A stretch of DNA of 64,000 bases from Capra hircus (GCF_001704415.2 NC_030820.1:44312036-44376035); one strand, 5' to 3'; shown: positions 19,883 through 32,556, numbered from the stretch's first letter. Notes: generated by a model from the sequence alone, not told the origin. Numbers and translations are program-made.

Positions 19883-22800
19883 TGGGGTCACATTTTTTTT
19901 TCTAAGTAATCAACCAAACGTTTGTTCTATAGTCCAAATAAATAAAAATAACTCAGAAAATCCAATTTTAAAAAGTAAATGCGTTTCCCCCCAGACTACC
20001 TACTACAGCAACTATCATGAAGATTCGTTGTGGAGCCATGATGCAGATTTAAAGCAAGTGTGGTCACTGACAGACATGAGAATTAAGAGCTGCAGGAGCT
20101 GGGGGCTCCTTGCCACTTGGTCACACTCTAAGGGGGACAGGCACTTAAGTTTTCTCCCTCATTTGGTCACTGACTGACCAGAGCCTTCGGACCTGCGGCC
20201 AGTTTGAAGGAGCTGCTTGCTGGTTGTGGAAACTGTAGTGTAGGTTTCTGATTTTGTTTATTGGAGTGAAACCGGGGACCACCGTTTTCACCAGGGAGGG
20301 CAGCCCACTGAAACATCCTAGGTAAAAGACAGGTTCCCTGCTTTAAAGGCTGGGTACCAGCTAAAGTTACTACCTTGAGCACATTCACTGTCCTTCGAAC
20401 TTAAAATCTTGTTGCCTGTTTCTGTTTATAAAAAAGCCTGCTCATAAAGTGTAATTGCTGTAATGAAGATACATCGCTCCTCTTTGGGGGGTTATCACTC
20501 ATTTTGTTTAGTTTACTGAGGAATATCAGATGGAAAGTTGGCCTCACCCTGCAGAGAAATGACCAGCAGTGGTTCCCAGTTAGAACTGATGAACAAGGGA
20601 ACAGTAGGGGGAGGGGGTAGGCGGTTATCTGGGCAGCTGGGTGTCCTGGTCCCTGGTCAGGAGCACAGAGCTCTCCATCGGCTGAAGTGGACTTCTATCA
20701 AAGGGAGAAGTTTACTTTCCCTTCTATTGAGGCCATCTCCTGGTAAAATAATAATTTATATTTCTCTGGTGTCTTTCATCTCCGAGGGCTTTATGGAAGC
20801 TAGATTATTTAGCTTTATCATAACTCTGGAGGTGAATTTGTTCACATGTTGACCGGAGGGCTTGACAAGCTGCATGACCTACCCCAGGGCAGTGGTCAGG
20901 ATGGATCCCGAAGGACAGCTTATTCTGCTCCTGGAGACCTGCCGCAGGTTCAGCTCATTCGAGTACTTTTCTCACCCAGAGGTGTCTTGACCCCCGTCGG
21001 CATCACCCCACTGTCACCCCACTGTTACGTCACTGTGCCATCAAGGATCAAACCAAGCATATCCCCTTGGAGCACAGCATACTCTGTCCCCCCGCTTCTG
21101 CCCAGGATCAGTGAAGGGCTTGCCCACTCTGCCAGGTCACCACTCCCTTGGGTCCTCTCTCAGAGACTGGCGGTCTCTGGAGTGTTATTCCAGGACCCCC
21201 ACTCAGCCCACGCTCAGAGGCCACTCTCCTGTGTGATCCTGTGTCCTTGAGGAGGTTCACTCGGGGTCTGTATGCTCACGTGCAATGGTTTCTATTTGGA
21301 TGACAGGTGATAATTTCCTTTTCAGCCTCCCTGGGCTAGGACACCCCAGTGGAGCTTGGGGCAGGATTTGTGAGGCAAAGAGGAGGAAGAGGCTAGGGGT
21401 CCAGATGTTGTGAAGGCTGAGGAGGAGTCTGCATCACTGCGGGAGCCTGAGATTACAGCCCAAGGGGGCCAGGCCACCCCCACCCCCCAAACAGGTACGC
21501 TCAACTAAACAAAGGATGAGGGATGGATTTTCACTTGTAATCTAAACTTTTCTCCAAGAGACAGTGTAGAATCACTTTCAAAAATGGTATTTCTTAGGTG
21601 TTATTTTTGAAGGACAAATGTAGACTCTTATTGGATACCAGAGGCCAGTTTCTTACAGTTTTTGTTGTGAATGTGACTTATTTGGTTGGGGTTTGGAAGG
21701 AGATATTACTGAACCATCTGAGATGTAACTGTCCACTCAAGTGACCCCAAGGATGTCCGCCTCGTCGGCTCTCTCCCTGAGAGGTGTGGAGCCTGTGGGG
21801 AGGGCAGGCTTGGGATCCAGGGGTCAGTGAGCCTGGCCCCCAGGAAAGTGGCCTGCTTCCTGGTGTCCACTCTGAATGGAGTTTAGTGCCCTCAGGGTGC
21901 ACCTGGGCGTTCTGGGTGAGAAAGGTCTGTTTGCCGCATATATCTGAGCCCAGCAAACCAAAACTGAAGGGAGGGAGGCGCACCCCAGAGCAGCCTGTGC
22001 CTCTCCCTCCCCTGCTTCCCCCAGCCCCTGGCTGGGTGGGCCTGGCCATGGGGGTCTGGGTCATGGCAGCTCTGAACGGCACCGACAGGAAATCGCTTTG
22101 TTTCCAGCCCTGAACGGCCTCTGCTCACACATGCTTTGGGGGTGACGTAATGAAATGTGTTTGAATAAACTCTTTCCACTGGTGTGAACTTTTTTAATGG
22201 AAAGAAAGAAACTCTTTTCAAAGATGAGCTCTCCTTCCTCTGAACACGACTTCAGAACTCTTTCCCCAGTTACGGGCATCCCTGCCCGGGTGATGTGGCC
22301 CGAAATCTGGCTGTGTGCCGGGGCGGGGGCTCTGCTCGCAGCTGCAGCCCCGTCTTCATCAGAGAACCCTGGGCACGTCCTTCTGCTGTCCTGGTCCTTC
22401 CTTGTAGCATTTCTAAATTTGCTGGATCGTTACAAGTCCTGATGGCCAGCAGTCTTCCCGGGAGTCCGTGGTGCACTTGGGTGCTGTGTTGGTGGTCTGT
22501 GCCGCAAGTACAGGGGTCCTTATCAGGCCCCTCTGTGAATCTCAGATCAGCACAGCCTCATGTGGACAGGCCTCTAGACGTCGTCTTTTATACTTACCTC
22601 TGATGAAGAGCATCCTTTCCACTGTTTTGCCCATTTGTTTGTCAAGTCAGTGTCCTCCACAACAGAACAGCAGTTGAGCTGGGCTGGGCAGGCTCCACGG
22701 GTCAGCAGAACTGTCGGTCCTCTGGGCTGAGCAGCAGACGGTGGGCAGCCTGGGTGCAGCACGGACCCCACAATTGAAAGTCCTGGGAGCGCACAGTTTT

Positions 22801-24379
22801 TGGAGCACGTCCGGCCCTAGGGTCCCCAGCTGCAAGCACACACACGCACACACGCGCACATGAGAGTGCCCGGGTCCATCCACACCAGCACCAGGAGCCC
22901 AGGGTGCTTGGCTGTTTCCAATGCATCCAGCAGTGGCCGCCTCCTGATAGTGGCTCCCCCAGAGACACGGTGAGTCAGTGCTCATCTCTGAGGCCATGTC
23001 TGTGCAGCAGGCAGAGGCAGCCATCGGTCAGGGATTCTCCACGTGCTGACATGCCACTTTGTCATCAGAAACTCTGCACTCCATCTGGGCCTCCAGGGAC
23101 TCTGATGCCTGCTTGCAGTTAAGGATGAAGGGGTTAAAATGACTTTAAACTGGAAACCTCTGAACAATCAGCAGCCACAGGAAGAGATGCCCTGTGAGTT
23201 TAAGCATATCCTCAGCAAACACGCTTCTCTCCACCCTCCAAGGGCATGTTCTGTAGGAGCCGAGCTGGTTTAGTGCCTGGAGGTGAGAATTCAGCGGCCC
23301 GACAGAACCCTCCATACTCCCCACTGAACCCTGACCCCCCTTTCTTAAGCTGGTGTGTGACCTTGGTCTCACTGCCAGGGACCCACTTACACAAACCCCT
23401 GCCAATAAAGCCTGCATTCTCTTCTGACTCTGTCATCCATGAACTCGCAGGCCCCCACTCATCTTCCCAGGGTGGTACAGGAGGCTGTCTTCCCAGTAGA
23501 AACCAGTGGTCTTGGGCTCATTCACTCCTTTGAAGTGGTGCCTGCGTCTACAAGGCAGCTGCTGAGATGTTGTAGGAGAGAATGATTCCAGAACCCGCTC
23601 TTCTGGCCTGAGACTGCATCACACGGACTGTTTCACCTTGGAGCTCGTGATAACCCTGAGAGTGGAAACCACTTGCTCTGTCTTGACCAAGTAACTCATT
23701 GTAGGGAAGGAGAAATATCTTCTCAGTTCTCAACTGGGACCCCTGCGCACGTTTACCTAAAATTGTGGCTCATGAGGAAATGAAGCCCGAAGAAATGAGT
23801 AAATCTGGGAGTTTTTATACCGTGTGTGATGAGCGTGGAGAGTCCTGGAAAGATGTGATTGATGGGCAGAGAACGTGAGCTCAGGGTGGTGAACTGGGGG
23901 CACTCAGCAAGGGCTATTCACAGGTTCCTCTCTGGGTCCTTCATCTAATATGATTTGCATTTGTTTGAAAGCAAAACTGGAGAAGATTTGAAGTTGAAAG
24001 TTGGGTCAACATTAGTTGCCCAAATAAGCATTAGCCTAAGGATAAAGTGAGTTTGAACCACGACAGAAAGTGCCTGGAGAGACAGTAAAGAGGGAGAGAG
24101 GCTCTCACCTCCAGGAATGTCCCCCTGTTGATCGCAGAGATCAATGCGCTGGGCCTAGAGTTACGCGTGTGTTTGTTACCTTCGTGGTTCCCCAGAAAAG
24201 CTGGTGGAAGACAGAGCTTTAAATCCACTCGGAAGTATTCTCTGAACCAGTATAGAAATACCATCCTTGCTCCCTCTTTTTCTTCTCCGAAATCTGTGAA
24301 AACAAGCATATTTATATCCACGACAAACCACTCATAGAGCCAACCCAATTCCTAAAGATAATAGAGCCAGCCTAAAATG
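19883..24379. other. Long unique stretch, no gene supported
   Basis: No frame here has recognisable protein content, and both strands carry similar short frames. AATAAA words lie near 22165 (followed by a GT-rich segment) and 23405. They could mark polyadenylation of an unseen transcript, but without exons I do not call one. A short ACAC/GCAC tract lies at about 22838-22860. Confidence 0.45.
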
Positions 24380-25190
24380 TATGTTAAACTTTTAAAAAAT
24401 CAGTTTATTCTAGAGACTGTTTGAAATTAGCTTATATGCAACTTAATGGGAAAACAATGTTCATTAGCAATGCAAGGTATTGTAAACTTTCTGATAAAAA
24501 GATGTTATTTTTATTTGGTTAACCTTAAAACTGGATTTGGAAGAAGCATGCAAATTCATATTTTGTAATAAATGCATTTATGTAGGTACATTTAAATTTC
24601 CCATTCACAAGTACATAAGCTCTTTCTGAATAAGGTACTTTATTGCCTGGCATAAGGCACTTATGCAAAGGTCTAGAAATACCAGGCTGGGTGAAGTTAT
24701 AGCTACATTTACAGAGGGCTTTAGCTTAATTAATTGAGTATAACAGACTTGAGTTCTACAAAAACAAATACTTGGGATTTTGCCTGTTACTGCCGTGGTT
24801 TTTATAATGTCAAGCAACTGGTCTGACTAAAATGCTCACTGCCTTGGCATTGCTTAGAGCCAAGCTACAGGGAGAAATGTCTATGCCAACTGTCAGCCAA
24901 AACAGGCTAATGGTTCATCATGTTCCTAATGAAACTTATGGCCAGATGTTTTAGAGAAAAGCATGCCATTTCTATTGGCTACACCATGTGAGAAATGGAG
25001 AAATGGCAGTTTAGTAATAATCAGAGTTGTTTTGTCAATACAGACAGTCAACTTGAAACACCCTACCACATCAAAGTACCTAGGGCTGTAAATTATCCAG
25101 TTTTGTGACCGAGACAGCAGTGCTTGATCGTCTTTAATGCCTGCTGTGCTGTCTGTTGTCAATGCTCCCAGGAATTAACTAATTTAGCCA
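24380..25190. other. AT-rich stretch, candidate conserved non-coding element
   Basis: No open frame and no repeat signature is seen. Homeodomain-like words are dense (taattaattgag near 24728, taataatcag near 25014), and there is an octamer-like atgcaaat near 24548. This pattern is common in developmental enhancers, but it can also arise by chance in AT-rich DNA. The call is inference only. Confidence 0.25.
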
Positions 25191-25760
25191 AAAATTTTAG
25201 GGAGAGATTTCATCTGAATGTCATCCTATGATTTCACATAATGAAAAAAAATAATGAAAATAATCCAGGACAGGGGGAAAAAAAACGCACAAGCAAAACA
25301 CTTTTCTTGTGCATTGGAAGTTAAGCTCAGACTATTTGGGGGACGGGGCAGGGCGGGTTCTCAGGTTCTGAATTGTCTGGGAAGCCTTCCCCGCTTTTTC
25401 CAGTTTCCTTTGCATCCTCCATACAGCAGCCCACAGCTTGGCTAGGGTCACAGTTCCCTTCGAACATGGCGAAGAATCATGTTCTCCTTGTTGTAAATGC
25501 CTAATCCCTAGTTGAAACTGTCTGTCACAATAATGTCCTGTAGTGAAGACTTGTACAAGATAATTACATGGGGAGTAAGCCGTAAAGTGTTCCCTTTATC
25601 TGTCTGACACGGGACGCCTTCTCATCTAATCGGCTGCCTTCTGTTCTCACATCCTCTGGCAGGTGAATGAGAGCCCCTGAGCAGCCTCTCAGAAGCATTC
25701 ATTGGTTCATATTCCCCTCTCTCTAGATTAGTGAGCAATTTTGAGTGTTTACCTTCTCCC

Positions 25761-26020
25761 CACTTCCTAAGCATCAATTCCGCTGTTGATCCACAGAGTG
25801 GGAGCACCATTGATCCCACATTTCCCTCTGAAGCATCCGTTTCCACTGTTGCTCTGCAGAGTGCGAGCACCATGGCACCTGCCTTTCCCTCTGAAGCATC
25901 CGTTTCCACTGTTGATCCACAGAGTGGGAGCACCACTGCACCTGCCTTTCCCTCTGAAGCATCCGTTTCCACTGTTGCTCTGCAGAGTGGGAGCACCATT
26001 GCACCTGGCCTTCCCTCTGA
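25761..26020. repeat. 63-bp minisatellite, four units, with 126-bp higher-order period
   Basis: Units start at 25785, 25848, 25911 and 25974, exactly 63 bp apart, preceded by a partial unit from 25761. Units alternate between two forms after the shared gttg: atccacagagtggg and ctctgcagagtg. This gives an ABAB order. Since 63 is a multiple of three, frames stay open on both strands (plus 25731-26042, minus 25622-26185). I see no sign that either is a real gene. Confidence 0.95.
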
Positions 26021-26234
26021 GTGCTTGCAGAATGTTCTCTGATGGCAGGCTGGAGAAGTCGTGTCTTCTTCACACTGCGTTTCACCAGGCGATGCCAAGT
26101 GTGGCCCGTGTGGAGGCCCGCAGTGGGTTTTGCTTTGCTTTCCTCTTCTTTTTGCCTCCTGCTTCCCTTCCTCCCTCTCTTCCATCCTTTTTTAAGGTAT
26201 TATTTGTCAATGTTTAATTGTTTTAGCTTAATTA

Positions 26235-26364
26235 ACATTGAAGTAATAATTGCTTTACAATATTGTGTTGGTTTCTCCCATACATCAATATGAATCAGCC
26301 ATGGGTGTATGTCCCCTCCCTCTTGAACCTCCCTTCCACCTCCCACCCCATCCCACCAGTCCTT
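26235..26364 (-). mobile_element. Ruminant L1 3' end, antisense
   Basis: The words aataattgctttacaatatt and gtgttggtttctcccataca belong to the antisense L1-BT 3' UTR. It is strongly truncated. Confidence 0.85.
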
Positions 26365-26399
26365 TAACATATATGGAGCAGTTACTATGAACAAAGTAA

Positions 26400-26484
26400 A
26401 TACCATTGCTTATGCCATTTGTACAATGAGGAAGATGAGGTTTGGGGAAGTTAGATAACCTCTCCATTGTTGCACATATAAAAA
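26400..26484 (-). mobile_element. MIR SINE, left part
   Basis: The sequence acaatgaggaagatgaggtt and the following gaagttagataacc is the reverse complement of the MIR core. It is interrupted by a Bov-tA and resumes after 26701. Confidence 0.6.
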
Positions 26485-26493
26485 GTAATGAAG

Positions 26494-26700
26494 TGAAGTC
26501 ATTCAGTTGTGTCCAACTGTCTGCAACCCCATAGACTGTAGCTTACCAGGCTCCTCTGTCCATGGGATTTTCCAGGCAAGAATACTGGAGTAGGTTACCA
26601 TTTCCTTCTCCAGGACATCTTCCTGACCCAGGGATTGAACCCAGGTCTCCTGCATTGTAGGCAGACGCTTTACCATCTGAGTCACCGGGGAAGTCCGAAG
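26494..26700 (-). mobile_element. Bov-tA SINE, antisense, inside the MIR
   Basis: Complete antisense Bov-tA, from Bov-A body (attcagttgtgtccaactg) to tRNA-like head (gagtcaccggggaagtcc). It is flanked by a 9-bp target-site duplication, gtaatgaag, at 26485-26493 and 26701-26709. Confidence 0.94.
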
Positions 26701-26765
26701 GTAATGAAGCCAGTTTTTAACTGAGGACTGTGACCCTGCAGAGCACACCGTTACCCAGTCCCTTT
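26701..26765 (-). mobile_element. MIR SINE, right part
   Basis: Continues the MIR beyond the inserted SINE; the block with gtgaccctgcagagcacacc fits the MIR end. Confidence 0.5.
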
Positions 26766-27211
26766 ACGGCTGCTCTTTAGGATGAGGTCTGGCATCATTG
26801 GGGTGTGGCAGGCAGTCTCATTGGAACTACTGGGGTGGCACTGACCTGAGGGCCTGTCTCCTTATCAGACATATTCTCACCCTGGACACTTTTGGCTGGC
26901 TCCCCCACCCCTCTCACTTGCCTGGGAACCAGAGCTTTCTGCACGTACAGCTGCCTTTCCACAAAGTGAGGAAGGTCGATGCTGAAAGTTTGGTTCAGGG
27001 TGCTGTGCTCACAACAGTGCACCAGGGAGATGCCTCTTTCTTCCCGTTCCTTGAGGAAGTTGTTAACCTATTTGAGAAGGAACGCCCACCCCGTCCCCAC
27101 ATCCTGTCATCCACGGCTCCCAGCTCTTCCTCCCTGTTCTTATATTCAGGGGGTCAGACTGCCTGCCCTTTGGGAAAAGGCAACTCTTTCCTCTTGTTGA
27201 TGGGAAGTCTA
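26766..27211. other. Unique sequence
   Basis: The plus-strand frame 26798-27283 (161 codons) has no recognised domain and runs into the L1, so it is not called a gene. Confidence 0.4.
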
Positions 27212-28010
27212 ACCTCTGTTTTTTTTTTTCTATTGAAGTGTAGTTGCTTTAGAGTATGTGTTCGTTTCAGGGGTGTAGCATAGTGAGGTTTTTTTTTTTT
27301 TGCAGAATATATTCTAAGTTATTAGAAGATACTGGGTTTACTTCCCTGTGCTCTATAGTAAATCTTTGTTGCTTATCTATTTTATACAGAATAATTTATG
27401 TCTGTTAACCCAGACTCCTAATTCATTCATCCTCTGCCTCTCCCTTTGGTAACCATAAGTTTGTGGTTGTCTGTGAGTCTGTTTCTGTTTTGCTTATATA
27501 TTCATTTGTGTTATTTTTAGTTCCACATGTGATATCATGTTTGTCTTTCTCTGGACTTGGCTTAGTATGATCATCTATAGGTCCATCCACATTGTTGCAA
27601 ATAGCATTGATTCATTCCTTTTGTTGGCCAAGTAATATTCCACTGTACATACACCATATCTTCTTTACCCATTCCTCTGTTGATGGACACTTAGGCTGCT
27701 GCCATGTCTTGGCTATAGTGCTGTTATGAACATTGGAGTACATGCATCTTTTCAAGTTAGTTTTGTTACCTTCCCCCTGTAAACCCAGGAATGAGATTGC
27801 TGGATCATAACTCTGTTTTTATTTTTTTAAGGAACCTCCATACAGTTTTTCATAGTGGCTGCACCAGTTTATAGTCTCACCAACAGCATAGGAAGGTTTC
27901 ATTTTGCCTACATCCTGTCCAACATTTGCAGGAGTTTTGGTAGAATTTTGTTGATAGTTGTTCTCACAGGTGTGAAGTGATACTTCATTGTGGTTTTTAT
28001 TTGCATTTCA
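27212..28010 (-). mobile_element. L1 LINE 3' part, antisense
   Basis: Antisense L1 3' UTR and ORF2 end: tattagaagatactgggttt, aagtaatattccactgtaca and tcatagtggctgcaccagtt. It is interrupted at 28011 by a BovB end and continues at 28098. Confidence 0.88.
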
Positions 28011-28097
28011 GTTGGTGATGGACAGGGAGGCCTGACATGCTGCTGTCCTTGGGGTCACAAAGAGTCGGACATGACTGAATGACTGAACTGAACTGAA
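28011..28097 (+). mobile_element. BovB 3' tail, 87 bp, inside L1
   Basis: Begins gttggtgatggacagggagg and ends gaatgactgaactgaactga. It lies in the L1 between atttgcattt and aattagtgatg, with no visible target-site duplication. It fuses a minus-strand frame (27997-28230) in which L1 ORF2 residues run into antisense BovB sequence. Confidence 0.9.
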
Positions 28098-28230
28098 TAA
28101 TTAGTGATGTTGAACATCTTTTGATGTGCCTGTTAGCCTGTATGTCTGTATGTATTCTTTGGAAGAATGTTTGTTCAAGTCTTCTGCTCATTTTTTGGTG
28201 GGACTGTTCTTTTAGTTCTGAGCTGTACAA
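28098..28230 (-). mobile_element. L1 LINE, continuation
   Basis: The word aattagtgatgttgaacatc and downstream text continue the L1 ORF2 antisense sequence. Homology weakens after about 28200. Confidence 0.75.
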
Positions 28231-29514
28231 AGCTCTGACTTTTATTTACACTGTAGAGGCTGAGGAAGGAAGAGAATAGGGCACTTCTTGAGAGTGATGC
28301 AGAGGAAGCAAGGGACCAGGGGCTGCCAGGCTGAGCCAGGGAGGGAGTGACAGGGGGAGTCTCAGAGGGTCTGGTGCTGGTGTTGAGGAGGACGTTCACG
28401 GGGACAGAAGCCACTGCCCAGAGATACTAAGGACGTGCACAGAGAGAAGGACAAAGACGGGAGGGGTGGAGCTTTGCTCCAATGCTAACAGCTTCTAGAG
28501 TCCTGACACACCCCAGCCTACCTCCCCAGTTATCACTCCCATCCCAAGGGTAGAATTGTGCCCTGTGCCTCCTGGTGGCAGGTTAGGGTGTTCCTGGGCC
28601 TCATAGAAACACTGCGTGGGTGCTCTCTGCAACATCTGAAGCAGGAGGCCAGGGCACCCGGCAGGGTGGGCATCGTGCGGTTCCTGAAGCCAGCGTGCCT
28701 GCACCCCAGCTCATCGGGAAGTTCAGGCCAGCAGAGGAGCAGTGTTTGTTAAGGACTGGAGTAGAGATGGTCATCACATCCAGCCAGCCTTCAGAAGTGG
28801 CTGCAGTGATTTTCTCTCGCACCCCAAGGCTAGAAGGAAGCGGTGCAGCGTTTGTGACACAGAGTGGGCAGTCCTCAGCCGGAGTCCCTGCAGCCACCCT
28901 TCCAGCCCTCCTCGCAGACTGACGCTCCAAAGGGCAGAGCCCCACCTCCCAGCGACAGGGGTTCGCCAGATCAGCCATGTGTGTCCGTGTGTGCGCATGT
29001 GTGTGTATCATGATGGGGTGCCTTTTGAAAAGCCCCCAAGTGATTTATAGCTCCAGCTCCCCTTGAGAACCTTTCTTTGAGACAAACTTCAATCCAGGGA
29101 CCTCCATTCAGAGGGAGAAGGTCAGTTCAATATTTTGTGACAACTGATTGCCGGGCACTGAGCTAAATACCACAGATTCCAGCAGAGACTGGCAGATGCC
29201 TACGGTCAGTCTCCAGTGGGAAGACCCTTCCTTACTCTCAGAATGTACACTTAGTGTAAATGTGGCCTGGTTTCCCCTGTGTAAGCAGCCGTCAGCACAT
29301 GGAGGCCCCAGGGACGGGGGGTAAGCTCTACCCCAGACCCCAGACCCCACTTTCACAGGGAGGCTGTCTGTGAGGGCCAGCCCAAGTGCGGAGGCCAGCC
29401 CAGCTCCATGCCTTTGTCGTCATTCACTTGCTCTGAGTGAACGTTTACAGAACACTGCTGTGGCCAATATTTTGCTGAACGCCTTCTCTCTCACTTCGGG
29501 CATCCCTTCACGTG
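28231..29514. other. Unique sequence
   Basis: There are many overlapping frames of 70-136 codons on both strands, as expected of GC-richer DNA. None has recognisable content. Confidence 0.4.
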
Positions 29515-29612
29515 TTCACTTCTTCCCCCATTCATTCAGCAAATACGGACTGCCTGCCATGTTCGGGGCGTGGTTTGCGGTGCTGGGAAATGTTCAGAGA
29601 TGTTAGGAAATG
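29515..29612 (+). mobile_element. L2 LINE fragment
   Basis: The block attcattcagcaaatacgg, then actgcctgccatgttcgggg, resembles the L2 3' region with its characteristic attcaacaaatattt and tgccaggcactg words. Confidence 0.45.
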
Positions 29613-29764
29613 CGATTGGGCTCCACAGTTCATCTCGGAGGAGCCAAGATTAGATGTCCTGTTAGGCAGATGCCGGGGTCTGGCCAGGGTCCCCTCTCTC
29701 CCAGAGCAGCGGCTCATGCCACTTCCCGTCCAGTAAGGGTAACTGTGGTAATTTACTTGCCATT
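29613..29764. other. Unique sequence
   Basis: Nothing is recognised. Confidence 0.3.
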
Positions 29765-30320
29765 TTAAAGAACACATTGTTATAAACCATTTTAAACATA
29801 CATATACTAGAGAAAATAATGCAATAAATTTTCACATACTCTTAACTCACTTATTATGATAAGAAAAATAATTATCTTATTTCCTCAATCTCTACCATTT
29901 TTAACTAGAAAACTTTAAAGCAACATCACACCATTTCATCCATAAATGCTTTCTTATTTATTTTTTGTATTTAACCACAATTCCATTATCATCCTCAATG
30001 AAATTGGTCATAATTTCTTATTAATACCTAATGCCCTTTCTGGATTCAGTTCTCACTGATTGCCTCAAGTGAATGTCCTTTTATCGCTGGCTTATTTGTA
30101 ACATAATCCAAGGACGGACCACGCTGTGCATTGGGTTGGTGGGTTTCCTTAATCTCTTTTCATCTGTAACATCCCATGCCCCTCCCTAGCTTGTTTTCCT
30201 GGCATCTGTTTGCCGGGTCATTTGAAGAAACTGGCCCATTTGTCCTGTGGAATTTCCCACACTCTGGGCTTGGCTCATTGCACCCCTGGGGTTCCTGTCT
30301 GTACCTCACTCAGTCCAAGT
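29765..30320 (-). mobile_element. Old L1 (L1M-type) 3' UTR, antisense
   Basis: Blocks such as tttaaccacaattccattat, gattgcctcaagtgaatgtc, gaagaaactggcccatttgt and cctgtggaatttcccacact are typical of the antisense 3' UTR of L1MB-L1ME elements. Confidence 0.75.
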
Positions 30321-31299
30321 GTGAGTCTGGTGTCTGACTGCAGACACAGGCTTTTCTGTGGTGAGGGCTCTGTTGGGTGGTCCTGTCCACAGACAGCATT
30401 GCCCCTGATGTAGTGACCTGTCTTCAGCATGGGGTATATGGCAGTTACCCCAGGAAAGGGATCTGTTTCTCACTGTACATTCACATGGTCACTGGGTAGA
30501 TAAACATCACCCTTTTTCCATGAAACTGTGTAAATAAAATCAGTGTGTTTTTATTTCAAGTTCCAGCTGCTACTTTAGGGCTGGGGCAAGGGGCAGGTGA
30601 GAGGATGGCTGGCAGCGTGGGGTCTCCCTAGCATCTGGAGTGTGCCCTCTTTCTCTGGCGTGGCCTTTCCCCGTGAAGATTTACTCTGCTCTTAACTCTG
30701 CATGCAAGTGTCTGTTTCCAGAACTGAATTCATTCCAGGTCGTGTCCAGGTTTAGCCACCTTTCTGACTCTCCCAGTGAACCTACAGTGACTACAGCCAA
30801 ACTCAAGGTTAATCTCTGGAAACCAGTCTCACCCTAAAGTTCCAGTGCTTATCCATGGTGCCGTCTTCAGAAGCCTCAGAACCTCCAAGTGACATTTTCT
30901 TTCCATGTCCAGTTACTCACCAGTGCTCTAACAGCCCGTCCCTTGCACAGGCTGAGAAAATGTGTGCCACGAACACAGGTAGGCAGACATCAGTGACAGG
31001 TGCAGGCACGCCGTGCTGGCTCTGCCTGCATCTGGAGAGCACCTGGAGCTCACGGAGAAGAGGAGGAACTGCAAAGTCCAAGGGTGCCGATGAGCAGGCA
31101 CATCAGAGTGGAGCCTCCACATGGGCGTCAGCCCATTAAAGTAGCCGGTTACCCCTTCATTCAAGAGACTGCACTCCAAATGACTTTTCACTCTGCAAAA
31201 TCTGAACTGTTTCCAAAATGGGCTTCCTATTCTTGAGAAGAAAGAGAGGAATGTATTCAGAGTAGTAAAAGCAGTTTCAAGAAATAGATTCAAAATATT
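30321..31299. other. Unique sequence
   Basis: No gene is supported. The plus-strand frame 30855-31139 and the minus-strand frame 30928-31293 overlap and neither is recognised. Confidence 0.4.
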
Positions 31300-31907
31300 T
31301 TGACAAATTTTTAAAATTTATTTTTAATTGAAGGATAATTTTTCTTAATACCGTGTTGCTTTCTGCCATACACCAACATGAATTAACCATAGGCGTACAT
31401 GTGTCCCCTCTCTCTTGGACCTCCCTCCCGCCTCCCACCCTTTCCCACCCCTCTAGGCTATCACACAGCCCCAGTTTGAGTTCCCTGAGTCATACAGCAA
31501 ATTCCTACTGACCATCTATTTCACATGTGGCAGTGTATGTTTCCATGATACTCTCTCCATTCATCCCACCCTCTCCTCTCCCCATTCTCTATGTCTGCAA
31601 CTCCATTGCTGCCCTGCAAATAGATTCACCACTACGATCTTTCTAGATTCCATATATATGCATTAAATATGATATTTGTTTTCCTTTTTCTGACTTACTT
31701 CACTCTGTATAATAGACTCTAAGTTCATCTACCTTATTAACATTGACTCAAATGTATTCCTCTTTATGGCTGAGTAATATTCTATTGTATATATGTACCA
31801 CAGCTTCTTCATCCATTCATCTGTTGATAGACATCTAGGTTGCCTCAATGTCCTAGTTATTGTAAATGGTTCTGTAGTGAACATTGGGGTGCATGTTATT
31901 TTGACTA
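31300..31907 (-). mobile_element. Ruminant L1 (L1-BT type), antisense
   Basis: Runs from aatttatttttaattgaagg through the CCCTCCCGCC-rich UTR to ORF2-end blocks such as tatggctgagtaatattcta and tgaacattggggtgcatg. It is longer than the other L1-BT ends in the window. Confidence 0.92.
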
Positions 31908-31924
31908 ATTATTTAAGATAAGTG

Positions 31925-32556
31925 TTCAGTTCAGTTCAGTTCAGTTGCTCAGTCGTGTCCGACTCTTTGCAACCCCATGAATCGCAGCACACCAGGCCTC
32001 CCTGTCCATCATCAACTCCTGGAGTTCACTCAAACTCATGTGCATCGAGTCGGTGATGCCATCCAGCCATCTCATCCTCTGTCGTCCCCTTCTCCTCCTG
32101 CCCCTAATCCCTCCCAGCATCAGGGTCTTTTCCAATGAGTCAGCTCTTCACACGAGGTGGCCAAAGTTTTGGAGTTTCAGCCTCAGCATCAGTCCTTCCT
32201 ATGAACACCCAGGACTGATCTCCTTTAGGATGGACTGGTTGGATCTCCTTGCCGTCCAAGGGACTCTCAAGAGTCTTCTCCAACACCACAGTTCAAATGC
32301 ATCAATTCTTTGGTGCTCAGCTTTCTTCACAGTCCAACTCTCACATCCATACATGACCACTGGAAAAACCATTGCCTTGACTAGATGGACCTTTGTTGGC
32401 AGAGTAATGTCTCTGCTTTTTAATGTGCTGTCTAGGTTGGTCATAACTTTCCTTCCAAGGAGTAAGCATCTTTTAATTTCATGGCTGCAATCACCATCTG
32501 GTGATTTTGGAGCCCCAAAAAAGAAAGTCTGACACTGTTTCCCCATCTATTTCCCA
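31925..32556 (-). mobile_element. BovB LINE 3' part, antisense
   Basis: Starts with the antisense tail (gttcagttcagttcagttgc) and extends back to the segment just after the reverse transcriptase. The minus-strand frames 32199-32546 and 31941-32135 give the C-terminal region (ADGDCSHEIKR-like, VMYGCESWTVKKAEH, GGRRRRGRQRMRWLDG-like). It is 5'-truncated, with no clear target-site duplication. Confidence 0.93.

Noticed and set aside
22150..22200. AATAAA followed by a GT-rich segment, as at the end of a gene
   Set aside because: No exon or coding frame precedes it. A lone polyadenylation-like word is common by chance; the same applies near 23405.
25761..26020. Regularly spaced repeats resembling a CRISPR array
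   Set aside because: The 63-bp units are contiguous with no unique spacers, and the DNA is mammalian.
25622..26185. 187-codon minus-strand frame with internal 21-residue repeats
   Set aside because: It is created by the 63-bp minisatellite, whose period is a multiple of three; the parts outside the array show no known family.
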